Below, in pieces: positions 44,076 through 53,686 of a stretch of DNA of 64,000 nt. The DNA comes from Algoriphagus sp. Its GTDB lineage: Bacteria; Bacteroidota; Bacteroidia; Cytophagales; Cyclobacteriaceae. Both the position numbers and the translations under genes were made by a program. Under the pieces are notes generated by a model. The model made no database searches. It saw only the letters and a program-made list of their open reading frames with translations, and was not told the origin of the DNA. The stretch is taken from assembly GCF_030694375.1 (NCBI RefSeq), contig NZ_JAUXYL010000038.1, positions 124,001 to 188,000 of the forward strand, given 5' to 3'. Each line of letters starts with the position of its first letter. Positions within the stretch are counted from its first letter, which is position 1.

Positions 44076-45101
44076 ATGTCTGAAAAGCGAAAAATTACCT
44101 TAAAGGATATTGCCCACGCGCTGAATATTTCTCCTTCTACAGCTTCCAGAGCGCTCAATGGCTACCATTCCATCTCTGATGAAACTATCCGGCAGGTAAA
44201 AGACTATGCGGAAAAGCACAACTATGTACCCAATGCTCTTGCAGTGAATTTTCGAAAAAACCGGACTTCTTTAATCGGATTGGTGGTCCCACATATTGTG
44301 CATCATTTTTTCTCAACGACTATATCCGGTGTAATTGAAACAGCCAAAAAACACGGATATCATGTGTTGGTATCCCAATCGGGAGATGTGAAAAACGGAG
44401 AGGTTTTCGCCTGCAAAACTTTGCTTGGTATTGGAGTGGATGGATTGATTATTTCTGTTTCCAATGAAACTATTGAGGCAGACCATCTTCAGGATTTTTT
44501 GGATGAAGGGAAGCCAATTGTTCAGTTTGACAAAATCACCGATCATATTATTTCTCCAAAAGTAGTGGTGGATGACTTCAACGGAGCCTATCAAGCAGTA
44601 AAAAATCTAATTGAAAATGGCTATCGGAAAATCGCCCATCTCAGTGGTAGGATGGAAGTAAAAAATGCACAAGGAAGGTTTCAGGGCTATAAAAAAGCCA
44701 TTGAAGACCATGGATTGGAATTTCGAGAGGAATGGGTAAAGGGCTGTTGGGACATTCTGGAGCAAGAAGGATTTGACTTTACCAAGGAATTGATGGAGAG
44801 TCCAAATCCACCGGATGCGATTTTTTGCATTACGGATTTAGTAGCCTTGGGGTCAATGAAATACCTGCAATCAGCAGGCTATGATGTGCCAAGTCAAGTA
44901 GGTTTGATGGGATTTAGCAATTGGATGCTTTCGGAATACATTACTCCAAATCTCAGTTCGGTTCATCAGCATGGCTTTGAAATGGGAGAAAAAGCCACTG
45001 AAATTCTGATCGACTTGATCAAAAAGCATGAATTCGGAGCGGATGAACTGATCGAACTGAAGACTGAATTGATCGTTAGACAGTCTTCTCAAAAGCGGTA
45101 A
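44076..45101 (+). CDS. LacI-family transcriptional regulator
   Basis: The 341-residue protein has the N-terminal LacI HTH: ITLKDIAHALNISPSTASRALNG, then the hinge PNALAVNFRKNRTSLIGLVV, then a periplasmic-binding-like sensor domain of about 270 residues. It should dimerise on a palindromic operator and respond to a sugar or sugar phosphate. It is divergent from the HUMPS operon and convergent with the amylosucrase/MFS pair, so it could regulate either or both. Confidence 0.95.
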   Translation: MSEKRKITLKDIAHALNISPSTASRALNGYHSISDETIRQVKDYAEKHNYVPNALAVNFRKNRTSLIGLVVPHIVHHFFSTTISGVIETAKKHGYHVLVSQSGDVKNGEVFACKTLLGIGVDGLIISVSNETIEADHLQDFLDEGKPIVQFDKITDHIISPKVVVDDFNGAYQAVKNLIENGYRKIAHLSGRMEVKNAQGRFQGYKKAIEDHGLEFREEWVKGCWDILEQEGFDFTKELMESPNPPDAIFCITDLVALGSMKYLQSAGYDVPSQVGLMGFSNWMLSEYITPNLSSVHQHGFEMGEKATEILIDLIKKHEFGADELIELKTELIVRQSSQKR

Positions 45102-45130
45102 CCTTGGAAAACCAAGGAGTTTTTCCAATT

Positions 45131-47086
45131 TTATTTTGGTTCAAGAATCATAAATCCATAGGGTTCCAAGCTTAGATGCTCGTGGTCTAGGCCTATTTCG
45201 AATTCTTCCCCGTCCCAGAGATTTATCAGCTTTTGAGCACCCTCAGCTTGCTCTCGAAAGGCATACCAAGTCAGGTTTGCAACTTTATCACTGAAGTTGA
45301 AGAGGCAATAAACGTGCTCATTTCCGAGTCTTCGGATAAAGCCAGCAACATGGATATTGTGAGGACTCATCCAGGAAATATTGCTTGAGTCACTGAAAAG
45401 AGACTTTTGCTTTCGGATTTTCAGAAGCTTCTTTACTCCGGTAAAAACCCGATTTTCAATGGATCCTTCGACCTCCACTTTGCTGACTTTTTCCCAATCG
45501 ATCACAGGTCGGTGCATCCAGCGGTTGTCGTAGCTTTTGCCGGGATCAGTTTGGAAGCTATAGTCATTCGTATAGCCGATTTCATCTCCGTAAAACAGCA
45601 TCGGAAGTCCACCCAAAAAGATAGAATGCGCTTGCATCATTAGGATTTTTTGGATGCTTTGGGCGATTGAATTTTCATTTCGCTCGATGATTGCTTTTTC
45701 CAGACCACAGAGCGAAGCCAATGTTCCACTGATCCGGGCATCGCCTGTTTTGGGGTTGGAGGAGAAAAGTGCCCCCCGCGCCGGACTCATCCACTGCTCG
45801 CCGGAGTAGGAGTAATATTCCTTCATGAATTTCCGGTGCTGATAAGGATCCTTGCCGGCCTGTGCAATCATGTAATCATCATATCCCAAGCCGATGTCGT
45901 CATGACAGCGGGTATAGGTTATCCAGGAAGTTCCGTACGGTTTTTGCAAAATCTCATGCTGCGCGTTCAGCATGATTTTCGTTTCGCCGGTAGCCAACAT
46001 ATCCCACTGAAGGGCCATTTGTGTAGCGTTGTAGGCGAAGTCACACTCCTGGGCAAGAAAATCATCCGTTCCGAAATATTTCATGATCTCTTTAGGAGCG
46101 ACAATGGCCTCTCCAAGCAGGGCCATTCCCGGTGTAGCCACCTGCACGCATTGCTTGATGAGTCGGAGAAGCGTATGTGCCTCGGGGAGATTTTGGGAGG
46201 CTGTTCCTGTTTTTTTCCAGATAAAGGCAGGAGCATCGATCCGTAGTAGGTCAACGCCCAGATTTCCGTAGAAAAGAATGTTCTCCAGCATTTCACGGAA
46301 GACGACCGGGTTCATATAGTTCAAATCCCACTGATAGGAATGAAAAACGGTCATGACCCATTTACCCATTTCTTCATTCCAGGTGAAATTTCCGGGCGAG
46401 CTTTCCGGGAAAATATCAGGCATCTTCTCGTCAAATTCATTCGGAATCCAGCGATTGTCATAGGTGTAGAAATAATCCTGATAGTATTTATCTCCTGCTT
46501 TGGCTTTTTGGGCCCATTCGTGATGGTGTGAGGTGTGGTTGAGGACGATATCCAGCATGAGGTACATGCCTTTTGCGTGCATTTTTTTCCGCAGGGAAAT
46601 CAATTCCTCCAAAGTTCCAAAGCGTGCATCCACCTTTCTGAAATCAGACACCGCATACCCACCGTCACTTTCTCCCTCTGGACTCTCGAATATAGGCATC
46701 AGATGAAGGAAATTTACGCCCAAATCTTCCAGATAGGGTAGTTTTTTAGGCATGGATTTCAGGTTTCCGGAGAAACGATCCACGTACAAGCTCATCCCCG
46801 CAAGCTGATTACTGAGAAACCAAATGTCTTTTTTGGCTTTTTCTTCGTCGCGTACTTTAAGCCCTTTTTCACGTGTTTGATACCCCGTAATCAAGCTTTG
46901 GATCAGTTGGGAAAATTGGTTTTCCGCATCGGAGTGCCCCCCATATATTTCTCCAAAAAGCCGGTGAATGACGGGAAGGTGATGAAAAAAACGTGTGACA
47001 AAAGGCTTGTCTTCCTTATTTTTATCAAGGCTGGCAGCCTCAATCAGGGTATGTGCTTTTTGCTGCAAAAGAGATTCGGTGGTCAT
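45131..47086 (-). CDS. GH13 amylosucrase-like enzyme
   Basis: The 651-residue protein has the GH13 barrel with an N-terminal helical domain. Conserved regions are MYLMLDIVLNHTSHHHEW, the nucleophile Asp in VDLLRIDAPAFIW near residue 285, the acid Glu in LLGEAIVAP near residue 328, and the transition-state Asp in RCHDDIGLG near residue 392. The early segment LSNQLAGMSLYVDRFSGNL and overall length match amylosucrase (subfamily 4). It should act on sucrose to make alpha-glucan, or hydrolyse it. The MFS transporter lies just upstream in the same operon. Confidence 0.88.
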   Translation of the reverse strand: MTTESLLQQKAHTLIEAASLDKNKEDKPFVTRFFHHLPVIHRLFGEIYGGHSDAENQFSQLIQSLITGYQTREKGLKVRDEEKAKKDIWFLSNQLAGMSLYVDRFSGNLKSMPKKLPYLEDLGVNFLHLMPIFESPEGESDGGYAVSDFRKVDARFGTLEELISLRKKMHAKGMYLMLDIVLNHTSHHHEWAQKAKAGDKYYQDYFYTYDNRWIPNEFDEKMPDIFPESSPGNFTWNEEMGKWVMTVFHSYQWDLNYMNPVVFREMLENILFYGNLGVDLLRIDAPAFIWKKTGTASQNLPEAHTLLRLIKQCVQVATPGMALLGEAIVAPKEIMKYFGTDDFLAQECDFAYNATQMALQWDMLATGETKIMLNAQHEILQKPYGTSWITYTRCHDDIGLGYDDYMIAQAGKDPYQHRKFMKEYYSYSGEQWMSPARGALFSSNPKTGDARISGTLASLCGLEKAIIERNENSIAQSIQKILMMQAHSIFLGGLPMLFYGDEIGYTNDYSFQTDPGKSYDNRWMHRPVIDWEKVSKVEVEGSIENRVFTGVKKLLKIRKQKSLFSDSSNISWMSPHNIHVAGFIRRLGNEHVYCLFNFSDKVANLTWYAFREQAEGAQKLINLWDGEEFEIGLDHEHLSLEPYGFMILEPK

Positions 47087-47118
47087 TCCAGCGATTTATA
47101 TGGAGGTGGAAATGTTGA

Positions 47119-48600
47119 TTAATGCCCTGCTGAAACAGGAGTGATGTCGGGATCGATTTGCTTATTTTCTTTGATCCGTAGCGTAGCCGCTGCTGCAATC
47201 AGAAGGAGGATTCCGGCGAAGGTGATGGCCTGTCCCGCATTGTTTTGAAGGAAAGTTTTGGAAATAAACCCAAAGGTCAGGGTCTGCAAAATCATCGGAA
47301 TCACGATCATCATGTTGATGATTCCCATATAGACCCCGTAGCGCTCTTTGGGAATTTCGTTGACTACCAGCAGGTAGGGAATCCCCATCATGCTGGCCCA
47401 AGCGATCCCAAATCCGGTCATTGGAGCAAATAGGAGATATTTATTTTCGATCATCGGGAAAATGATCAGCCCCACTCCAGCCATCAGCAGACAGAAGAAA
47501 TGGACTTTTTTAGGTCCGAATTTCCTGGCCATCCCAACCAGAAAAAACGCCGAAAGGAAAGTAATGATGTTGTACCAGCCATTGACCAGGCCTGTCCAGC
47601 CGACGGCTTCCTCGTATTTGGAGGGATCACTCGCCGGCGTGGCATCCCACACCGAAAGGGCGATACTTTTTGCGGCATTTTGCCAATAACAGAAGAGTGC
47701 ATACCATTGAAAGAGGTAAACCAATGCCAGCTTCCACATCACAGAGGGCATCTGAATGATGGACTCGATGATCTCCAGATTTTGTGCAAACAGCACTTTG
47801 GTAGTCGGGTTGTTTTCAGCCCAGTGAATCGTCTTTCGGATCAGCTTTCGTTCAAAAATAGAAGGGATTAAAAGAATGAAAAATGCCAAATAGGCGACTA
47901 AAGTGGTCAAAATCGAAAGGAAAAACTGGATCGCCGGATGAGGCATTCCTTTGTTCCGCTCTTTTAATAGTATTAGCTCCTCAGGTGAGGGAGGGTATTC
48001 GGGCGTCTTGGACATGCTCCACAGCACCGAAGTGATCGAGCAAATCGTACCCAAGAAAAATGATGCATAAACCCACATGGGCAGGGATCCGATTGTTCCC
48101 TTGAAGAAAATTTGGAACACAAAGAGCGAAAGATTTGCAAGTGTAATCCCAAGTCCTGTAAAGAAGCTTTGAGTCAAAAATCCCTGTCCATACTGCTCCT
48201 CCGGAAGGGAATCGGCAATCAGTGCACGGTAGGGCTCCATCGCCGTATTGTTAGCTGCGTCCAAGACCCATAGTAAACCCGCTGCCATCCATAGCGTACT
48301 GCTGAACGGATAAAAGAACAGACAGATGCTACACATCAATGCACCGATAAAAAAATAGGGTTTTCTTCGCCCGTATTTTTCACTCCAGGTACTGTCACTC
48401 AATGCTCCGATGATGGGTTGGATCAGCAGTCCTGTCATCGGCCCGGCAAGGTTCAATAGCGGAATCTCGTCAGGGGCAGCGCCCAGCATGTCATAGATGG
48501 GATTGACTGCACTTTGCTGCAGGCCGAAACTATATTGAATCCCAAAAAAACCAACATTCATGTTGATGATCTGGGAAAAGGAGAGTTTGGGTTTTAGCAT
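47119..48600 (-). CDS. MFS sugar transporter, SLC45/sucrose-type
   Basis: The 493-residue protein has 12 hydrophobic segments and the MFS signature [19 protein letters not shown] near residue 70. [23 protein letters not shown] near the N-terminus is typical of the GPH/SLC45 sucrose or maltose carriers. It is the first gene of a two-gene operon with the amylosucrase-like enzyme, 32 bp apart, so sucrose is the likely substrate. LacI-type control is inferred from the neighbour at 44 kb. Confidence 0.85.
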   Translation of the reverse strand: MLKPKLSFSQIINMNVGFFGIQYSFGLQQSAVNPIYDMLGAAPDEIPLLNLAGPMTGLLIQPIIGALSDSTWSEKYGRRKPYFFIGALMCSICLFFYPFSSTLWMAAGLLWVLDAANNTAMEPYRALIADSLPEEQYGQGFLTQSFFTGLGITLANLSLFVFQIFFKGTIGSLPMWVYASFFLGTICSITSVLWSMSKTPEYPPSPEELILLKERNKGMPHPAIQFFLSILTTLVAYLAFFILLIPSIFERKLIRKTIHWAENNPTTKVLFAQNLEIIESIIQMPSVMWKLALVYLFQWYALFCYWQNAAKSIALSVWDATPASDPSKYEEAVGWTGLVNGWYNIITFLSAFFLVGMARKFGPKKVHFFCLLMAGVGLIIFPMIENKYLLFAPMTGFGIAWASMMGIPYLLVVNEIPKERYGVYMGIINMMIVIPMILQTLTFGFISKTFLQNNAGQAITFAGILLLIAAAATLRIKENKQIDPDITPVSAGH

Positions 48601-48773
48601 TGGATTATTTGGGGTTTCAGAAAAAGAGTGTAAAATCTGCTTCTCGGTGCAAAAAATACAAAGTTTACGTATTGAAAATACTCCCCTCGATTTTGTAAAA
48701 TCCTTAAATCCAATGAAAACCTTATGGAAATCGATTGATACTCCAGAATATTTTTTTTAAAAAAGATAAAATT

Positions 48774-48802
48774 AAACCCCGAAAATTTACTCTTCGGGGT
48801 TT
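48774..48802. terminator. Terminator after the PEGA gene
   Basis: AAACCCCGAA and TTCGGGGTTT form a perfect 10-bp stem with a 9-nt loop, 18 bp beyond the PEGA stop codon on the minus strand. Confidence 0.75.
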
Positions 48803-48820
48803 ATAGAAATGAGGCTGATT

Positions 48821-50152
48821 TTAATTCTGTAATCTCGCCTGGATTTCCTGAATCAAACCATCATATTTTTTAAGAATTCGGGCCCAGTCTTGAAATTTTT
48901 CATCATCCTTGACGGTCACTGCATTTTTCCCGTCCAGAAAAGCTTCCTGGCTGATTAGCTTTACGGCGTATGCTACTTGATTTGAATTTCCCCCACTGGA
49001 AACTATCACCCTTGTTCGAATGATGCTTGACTGGAAGTTTTGAACTTGCCAGGCTGTGGTCAGGTATCCGGTGTTGTAATCAACAGTTTCTAAAATATCA
49101 AAATAACCTGTGATAATGGAGCTGAGAATTTTCCAAGCATCTTCCGGTGCCAATCCGACCTTAACGGGCACGGTAATTCGCACGTTGGCCAGGTCTGAGG
49201 AAACAGAAGAGGTGTAGGCTTCATCCACTTGCATTTCAAGAAAGTCAGCCGTTGGCGGTTCCTGCATATTGGCTTGATTGCAGTAGTTTTTAACATATCG
49301 AACGAAGCCATCCTTGCTCACCCGAACTTCCACGCAGGAATTTTTTGGAACTTTGAGATCATAGGTGCCATTGCCTACTCGCTTCCCGCCGATTTCAATT
49401 GCTGCATCATTTGGGGCAGTGGTCACTTTCACCAATCTGTCTTCCAAGACGGCCTTGTCTCGAATAGGAGGCTCAGGATCACCTTGTTTGTTGCAGATTA
49501 CCTTTTCGTAATTGACAAATCCGTCTTTAGTAACAGTAACAGTTACACAGTCTCCAAAGGGAACCCTGATGTCTTGGTTTCCTTTTCCGAGTGTAATCCC
49601 ATTGGTAGCCACATTTGCATCAGCAGGCGATACTTCCAATCTGACCTGCCGATCTTTCAGGATGAAGTGATCCTTCATCGGAGGGGTTTCCTTATCGGGC
49701 TGATTGTAATACACTTTGGTAGCAGTGGCAAAACCCGGTTTTTTTACCTCAACAGTCAAAAAACGATCTTTTTGTACATAGAGATAAATTGCTTTGGTGC
49801 CGATCATTCGTCCATCCACGAAAATCTCTGCATCAAATGGCTCTGCGGTTACATCAACCTGTCGGGTATCCAAAGTGATTCGCTGTTCTTTGTCCCACTT
49901 GAGGTCTTTGTTAAATTCTTTAATGATAGTTTGATAGCCGGGTTTGACGACTTTGACTCTATTTTTGGAATTTTTATCAAGTTTGAGTTCAACAGATCCA
50001 GTTCCCAATTCCTGCTTATCTGAATCATCATAGTCATTGAGCATTATGAATTTTGCATCTGAATGATTGGCTGTAAGAAGGATTTTTTGGGAAAATCCAA
50101 GAATTGAAAAAAAGCAAAAAAGGGGTAAAATGAGTAAATGTTTTAATTTCAT
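48821..50152 (-). CDS. Secreted PEGA-repeat protein
   Basis: The 443-residue protein has a signal peptide ending ILGFSQ. Three PEGA-type units of about 75 residues follow, each with a VxAxPxDAxI-like start, a KxGFVxY motif and a N-Q-x-P linker (about residues 98-310): VTAEPFDAEIFVDGRMIG, LEVSPADANVATNGITLG, VTTAPNDAAIEIGGKRVG. The C-terminal 120 residues form a separate, uncharacterised domain. PEGA repeats occur in envelope proteins that may bind or present surface structures; a function for this one is unknown. Confidence 0.9.
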   Translation of the reverse strand: MKLKHLLILPLFCFFSILGFSQKILLTANHSDAKFIMLNDYDDSDKQELGTGSVELKLDKNSKNRVKVVKPGYQTIIKEFNKDLKWDKEQRITLDTRQVDVTAEPFDAEIFVDGRMIGTKAIYLYVQKDRFLTVEVKKPGFATATKVYYNQPDKETPPMKDHFILKDRQVRLEVSPADANVATNGITLGKGNQDIRVPFGDCVTVTVTKDGFVNYEKVICNKQGDPEPPIRDKAVLEDRLVKVTTAPNDAAIEIGGKRVGNGTYDLKVPKNSCVEVRVSKDGFVRYVKNYCNQANMQEPPTADFLEMQVDEAYTSSVSSDLANVRITVPVKVGLAPEDAWKILSSIITGYFDILETVDYNTGYLTTAWQVQNFQSSIIRTRVIVSSGGNSNQVAYAVKLISQEAFLDGKNAVTVKDDEKFQDWARILKKYDGLIQEIQARLQN

Positions 50153-50243
50153 AAGGAAGTGGTTGGGAAATAATCCTCCAAATAATTCAATTCGAATTAT
50201 TTATCCAAACCTTTAGAGTCAATATAATTCAAGAATTCTTAGC

Positions 50244-51314
50244 TCAAGACCAAGCTTTCTTCAAAAAGTTCAACCAATTACCATGCATCACTTTTTCAAT
50301 ATCTGAAGCATTGTAACCTCTTCTCAGAAGTAGCTCAGGGATTTTTTGCAAATCAGCGATGGTTTCCAAGTCTGCAGGACTTTGTTCCGTACCAAATGCG
50401 CCATCCAAGTCGGAGCCGATACCGATGTGATTTGCATTGCCAGCTACTTGGCAGATATGATCTAGGTGATCTAAAACCGTGGAGATCGTGACCTCTCTTT
50501 CTTTGGGAGTAGACTTACCGCGGACCCATCCCGGACTTAGCATCCAGGCATCAAATGCACCCCCGATTACAGCCCCGCGATCTACCAAGGCTTTGATCAT
50601 CTCGTCGGAAAACTGCCGGTTATGATCCACCAAAGTCCGGCAGTTGTTGTGACTGGCCCAGACGGGACCCTGATAGATTTCCAAAGCATCCCAAAAAGCC
50701 AAATCACACAAATGTGTCGCATCTAGAATGATCCCGAGTTCGTCCATTTTCTTCACCAATTCTTTCCCCTGATGACTCAAAGGAGCCGAAGCATCCGTCC
50801 CAAAAGCATAGCGTCCAGGCCCGTAATGCGCCGGACCCAATGCCCGAAGTCCACTTTCATAGGCTTTGTCCAGATAATCCAGATTGACTATGGAATCGGC
50901 ACCTTCCAGTGAAAGGATGAAGCCAATCGGTTTGGCAGCATTGTCTTTTCCGTCCTTCCAAAGCGCCAAATGAGAATCCAATTGATTCAAATTTCGGATT
51001 TGAGCCATTTCGCCTTTCTCGACCATCGCCTGATACCAAGCCAATTGACCTTGAGTTTGGGCCCAGGCCTGCTCTGGAGAGTGCCAACCGGGAAGTGAGT
51101 TGTCAGGAGCGACAAAGCGGGCGATCTGAGTAGCCACGACCAAACCGATATTTCCTTTGCGAAGCTCAGGAAGTGAAACGGTCGCATTTCCCCGGTCCGG
51201 TTTATCCCTCAGGCCTTTTTCCCGTGCATTGATTTCTGGGAGGGGTCGAGTAAGATCCCGGTTCCACTCCAGTGCGTTCATACTCAAATCGAGGTGTGCA
51301 TCAATGGTAAACAT
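50244..51314 (-). CDS. M19 family membrane dipeptidase-like enzyme
   Basis: The 356-residue protein has the M19 HxD motif in FTIDAHLDLSMNALEWN, LSLEGADSI for the bridging Glu, ILDATHLCDLAFWD and WASHNNCRTL with His residues of the second metal, and IGIGSDLDGAFG. M19 enzymes hydrolyse dipeptides, often with D-residues, using two zincs. No signal peptide is seen. It is 5 bp downstream of the RsmI-like gene, so the two share a transcript. Confidence 0.9.
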   Translation of the reverse strand: MFTIDAHLDLSMNALEWNRDLTRPLPEINAREKGLRDKPDRGNATVSLPELRKGNIGLVVATQIARFVAPDNSLPGWHSPEQAWAQTQGQLAWYQAMVEKGEMAQIRNLNQLDSHLALWKDGKDNAAKPIGFILSLEGADSIVNLDYLDKAYESGLRALGPAHYGPGRYAFGTDASAPLSHQGKELVKKMDELGIILDATHLCDLAFWDALEIYQGPVWASHNNCRTLVDHNRQFSDEMIKALVDRGAVIGGAFDAWMLSPGWVRGKSTPKEREVTISTVLDHLDHICQVAGNANHIGIGSDLDGAFGTEQSPADLETIADLQKIPELLLRRGYNASDIEKVMHGNWLNFLKKAWS

Positions 51315-51319
51315 GGCTT

Positions 51320-52030
51320 TCAGAAGGATTGAAGGATGAAAACGGTTGGTATTTTATGGAGGTCAATCGGGAATTTCTTCCAATCGGCGATAGTCTTGGT
51401 TTGGATAAACTCGTCTGCTGCCGTCAGATTTTTGGCAATGCAAAGTTTGGTATTTCCGGAGAGTGTAGCCAAGACTTCTTCCAGCATTTGATTATTCCGG
51501 AAGGGAGTTTCCATGAAAATCTGGGCTCGCTGTTCACGAAGCGATTCTGATTCCAACTTTTTCAGAGCCGCCGCCCGCTCCTTTTTATCTATTGGCAAAT
51601 AACCATGAAAAGCAAAAGACTGCCCATTAAACCCAGAACCCATCAGCGCCAAAAACATGGAGCTCGGTCCGGAGATCGGAACGACCTGAATGCCCTTTTG
51701 GTGGGCGTAGGCCACGGCCAAAGCGCCCGGATCGGCAATTCCCGGACAGCCTGCCTCGGAGATCACGCCGATATCAGCGCCGTTCATCAGAGGTTGCATG
51801 AGCCGATTGATAGATTCGGGAGGGGTGCCTTTGTCCAAGGTTTCCATGTGAACTTCCTCAAGATTTACACCCAGCTTTAAACTTGAAATGTAGCGACGAG
51901 CGGAGCGGGGGTTTTCCACCAAAAAGATTTTGGTGTGGGCGATGACATCTTGTACTTGTGGGGAAATCACCCAATGAGCCGTGTTATCGGCTAGTACATT
52001 GGGAATTAAGAAAAGTTTTCCTTTGGGCAT
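51320..52030 (-). CDS. RsmI-like SAM-dependent methyltransferase
   Basis: The 236-residue protein is of the tetrapyrrole methylase/RsmI fold. FLVENPRSARRYISSL, VISEAGCPGIADPGALAVAYAHQKG and PISGPSSMFLALMGSGFNGQSFAFHGYLP are the conserved RsmI blocks, and the C-terminal HTH-like part of classical RsmI is missing. RsmI methylates C1402 of 16S rRNA on the 2'-OH; this shorter form is common in Bacteroidota and may act on the same or another base. It is encoded with the M19 dipeptidase. Confidence 0.9.
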   Translation of the reverse strand: MPKGKLFLIPNVLADNTAHWVISPQVQDVIAHTKIFLVENPRSARRYISSLKLGVNLEEVHMETLDKGTPPESINRLMQPLMNGADIGVISEAGCPGIADPGALAVAYAHQKGIQVVPISGPSSMFLALMGSGFNGQSFAFHGYLPIDKKERAAALKKLESESLREQRAQIFMETPFRNNQMLEEVLATLSGNTKLCIAKNLTAADEFIQTKTIADWKKFPIDLHKIPTVFILQSF

Positions 52031-52115
52031 TTGTGGGAACTTGGAATGAAGTCGAAAGTTAAAATTTAAAGCCCAAATTCATTACCTTTTCGCTGTTATC
52101 CCTTCTATTAATCCT

Positions 52116-53453
52116 ATGTCTCAGAAAAAATCTCTGCTTCTAATTCTATTCCTTTTAGTAGGACTCAATTCTTTTTCCCAAAATCTCAAAGCCCTTGTTG
52201 GCGGGACATTAATCGATGGATTTGGAGGAACGCCGATTCGAAATTCAGTGATTATTATCGAAAATGAACGCATCAAATCCATTGGGCAAGTGGGAAGTTT
52301 GGCTATTCCAGCCGGGGCTGAGATTATTTCTACTGAGGGAATGAGTGTACTTCCGGGGCTTTGGGACATGCACGTTCACCTGATGCTCAATGGTCACAGC
52401 GACTACACCCATTGGGATAGTACGTATATCGATGTGTTTGAATCCGTGATCATGCCTTCTTCTGCACATCAACTCTTGATGGCTGGAGTTACGAGTGCCA
52501 GAGATTTGGGAGCTCCTCTGGAAGCCAGCATCAATGTGCGTAATCGAATCAACAAAGGTGAAATCCCCGGTCCGACGATTTATGTGTCAGGGCCTTTTAT
52601 CCAAAAAGCTCCTTATCCCAATACCGAAGAATTCCGCTGGGGCGTGAATGGGGCTGCAGATGCACGGGCAAAAGTCAAAAAACTCGTTGATGCCGGAGTC
52701 GATGTGATCAAACTGATCGATCAGGATCAGATGACTTTGGAAGAAGCAAAAGCTGTGGTTGATGAAGCTCATAAATATGGAAAAATGGTGGTCGGGCACT
52801 CCCACCGACCGGATGAAATCCGAATCGGCCTTCAGATCGGTGTGGATAATTTTGAACATACAGGTTTGAGTTCAGCGCCTGAATACCCAGCGGACATCAT
52901 GTTAATGTTGAAAGAGCGGGCAGCCAAGATGAACCTTGGGCCACTCTTTTGGACACCGACGGTTGAAGGACTTTTCAACTATGAATACGTGCGTGACAAT
53001 CCCGAGAAGCTGGATGATCCTTCCTGGCATTTGGGGTTGCCGGATTCAATCGTGAGAGATATTCGAGCCTCACTTCGCTTTCCGGGAAGAATGTCCTATT
53101 TCCAGTTGACTCCGGTCCGAAAGCCGACCCTGGACCGGAAATTTGCGCAGCTGAGAGAAAGTGGCGTGGTGATGCTAGTGGGTACGGACAGTGGAATTCC
53201 GATGAAATTTCACAGCCAAAGCACCTGGAATGAGCTGGATGTCTGGGTTAATCACTTTGGAATGGATCCGCTCCTGACCATCAAAGCTGCCACTTATTGG
53301 CCGGCCGTAGCTATGAAAGTCGATAAAGACTATGGGACAATCTCTGAAGGAAAATACGCTGATATCATCGCTGTCAGAGGAGATGTAGTTCGCTACATCA
53401 ACTTATTACAAAATGTGGATATGGTGATTAAACATGGGAGAAAGGTGAAGTGA
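52116..53453 (+). CDS. Secreted amidohydrolase-family protein
   Basis: The 445-residue protein has a signal peptide ending SFSQ. The amidohydrolase motifs are visible: GLWDMHVHL (His86, His88), KLIDQDQMT region, VVGHSHRPDEI, and GTDSGIP near residue 358. Members include imidazolonepropionase-like and prolidase-like peptidases or lactamases; the secreted Bacteroidota forms mostly have unknown substrates. The start is the first ATG, 86 bp from the divergent RsmI-like gene. Confidence 0.88.
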   Translation: MSQKKSLLLILFLLVGLNSFSQNLKALVGGTLIDGFGGTPIRNSVIIIENERIKSIGQVGSLAIPAGAEIISTEGMSVLPGLWDMHVHLMLNGHSDYTHWDSTYIDVFESVIMPSSAHQLLMAGVTSARDLGAPLEASINVRNRINKGEIPGPTIYVSGPFIQKAPYPNTEEFRWGVNGAADARAKVKKLVDAGVDVIKLIDQDQMTLEEAKAVVDEAHKYGKMVVGHSHRPDEIRIGLQIGVDNFEHTGLSSAPEYPADIMLMLKERAAKMNLGPLFWTPTVEGLFNYEYVRDNPEKLDDPSWHLGLPDSIVRDIRASLRFPGRMSYFQLTPVRKPTLDRKFAQLRESGVVMLVGTDSGIPMKFHSQSTWNELDVWVNHFGMDPLLTIKAATYWPAVAMKVDKDYGTISEGKYADIIAVRGDVVRYINLLQNVDMVIKHGRKVK

Positions 53454-53602
53454 GCAGTGGTCAGTTTTCAGTAGGCACCGACACAAGGGGAAGTGGATTT
53501 GCAGTAGGCAGTTTGAACCTGCTAGCAGATAAGAGGGCGATATTTCAATTATTTGTTTTAAAAAATCTTTGGGAATCTGCGTCTTTTTCTGTGTTAAACT
53601 TG

Positions 53603-53618
53603 CCTGACGGCAGTCAGG
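53603..53618. repeat. Small perfect hairpin cctgac-ggca-gtcagg
   Basis: CCTGAC and GTCAGG pair around GGCA in the 233-bp gap after the amidohydrolase. Near-identical words appear at 63965-63979 (cctgcc-tcc-ggcagg) and in altered form near 57310, so it is a family of short hairpins. The same gap also contains short cagtaggcac/cagtaggcag repeats. Confidence 0.5.
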
Positions 53619-53686
53619 TCTGTGGGAAACTTTTGAGACTTTCAGAAAAATGTCGGGAATCTCATTTAGAACTCCTTCATTTTGTT

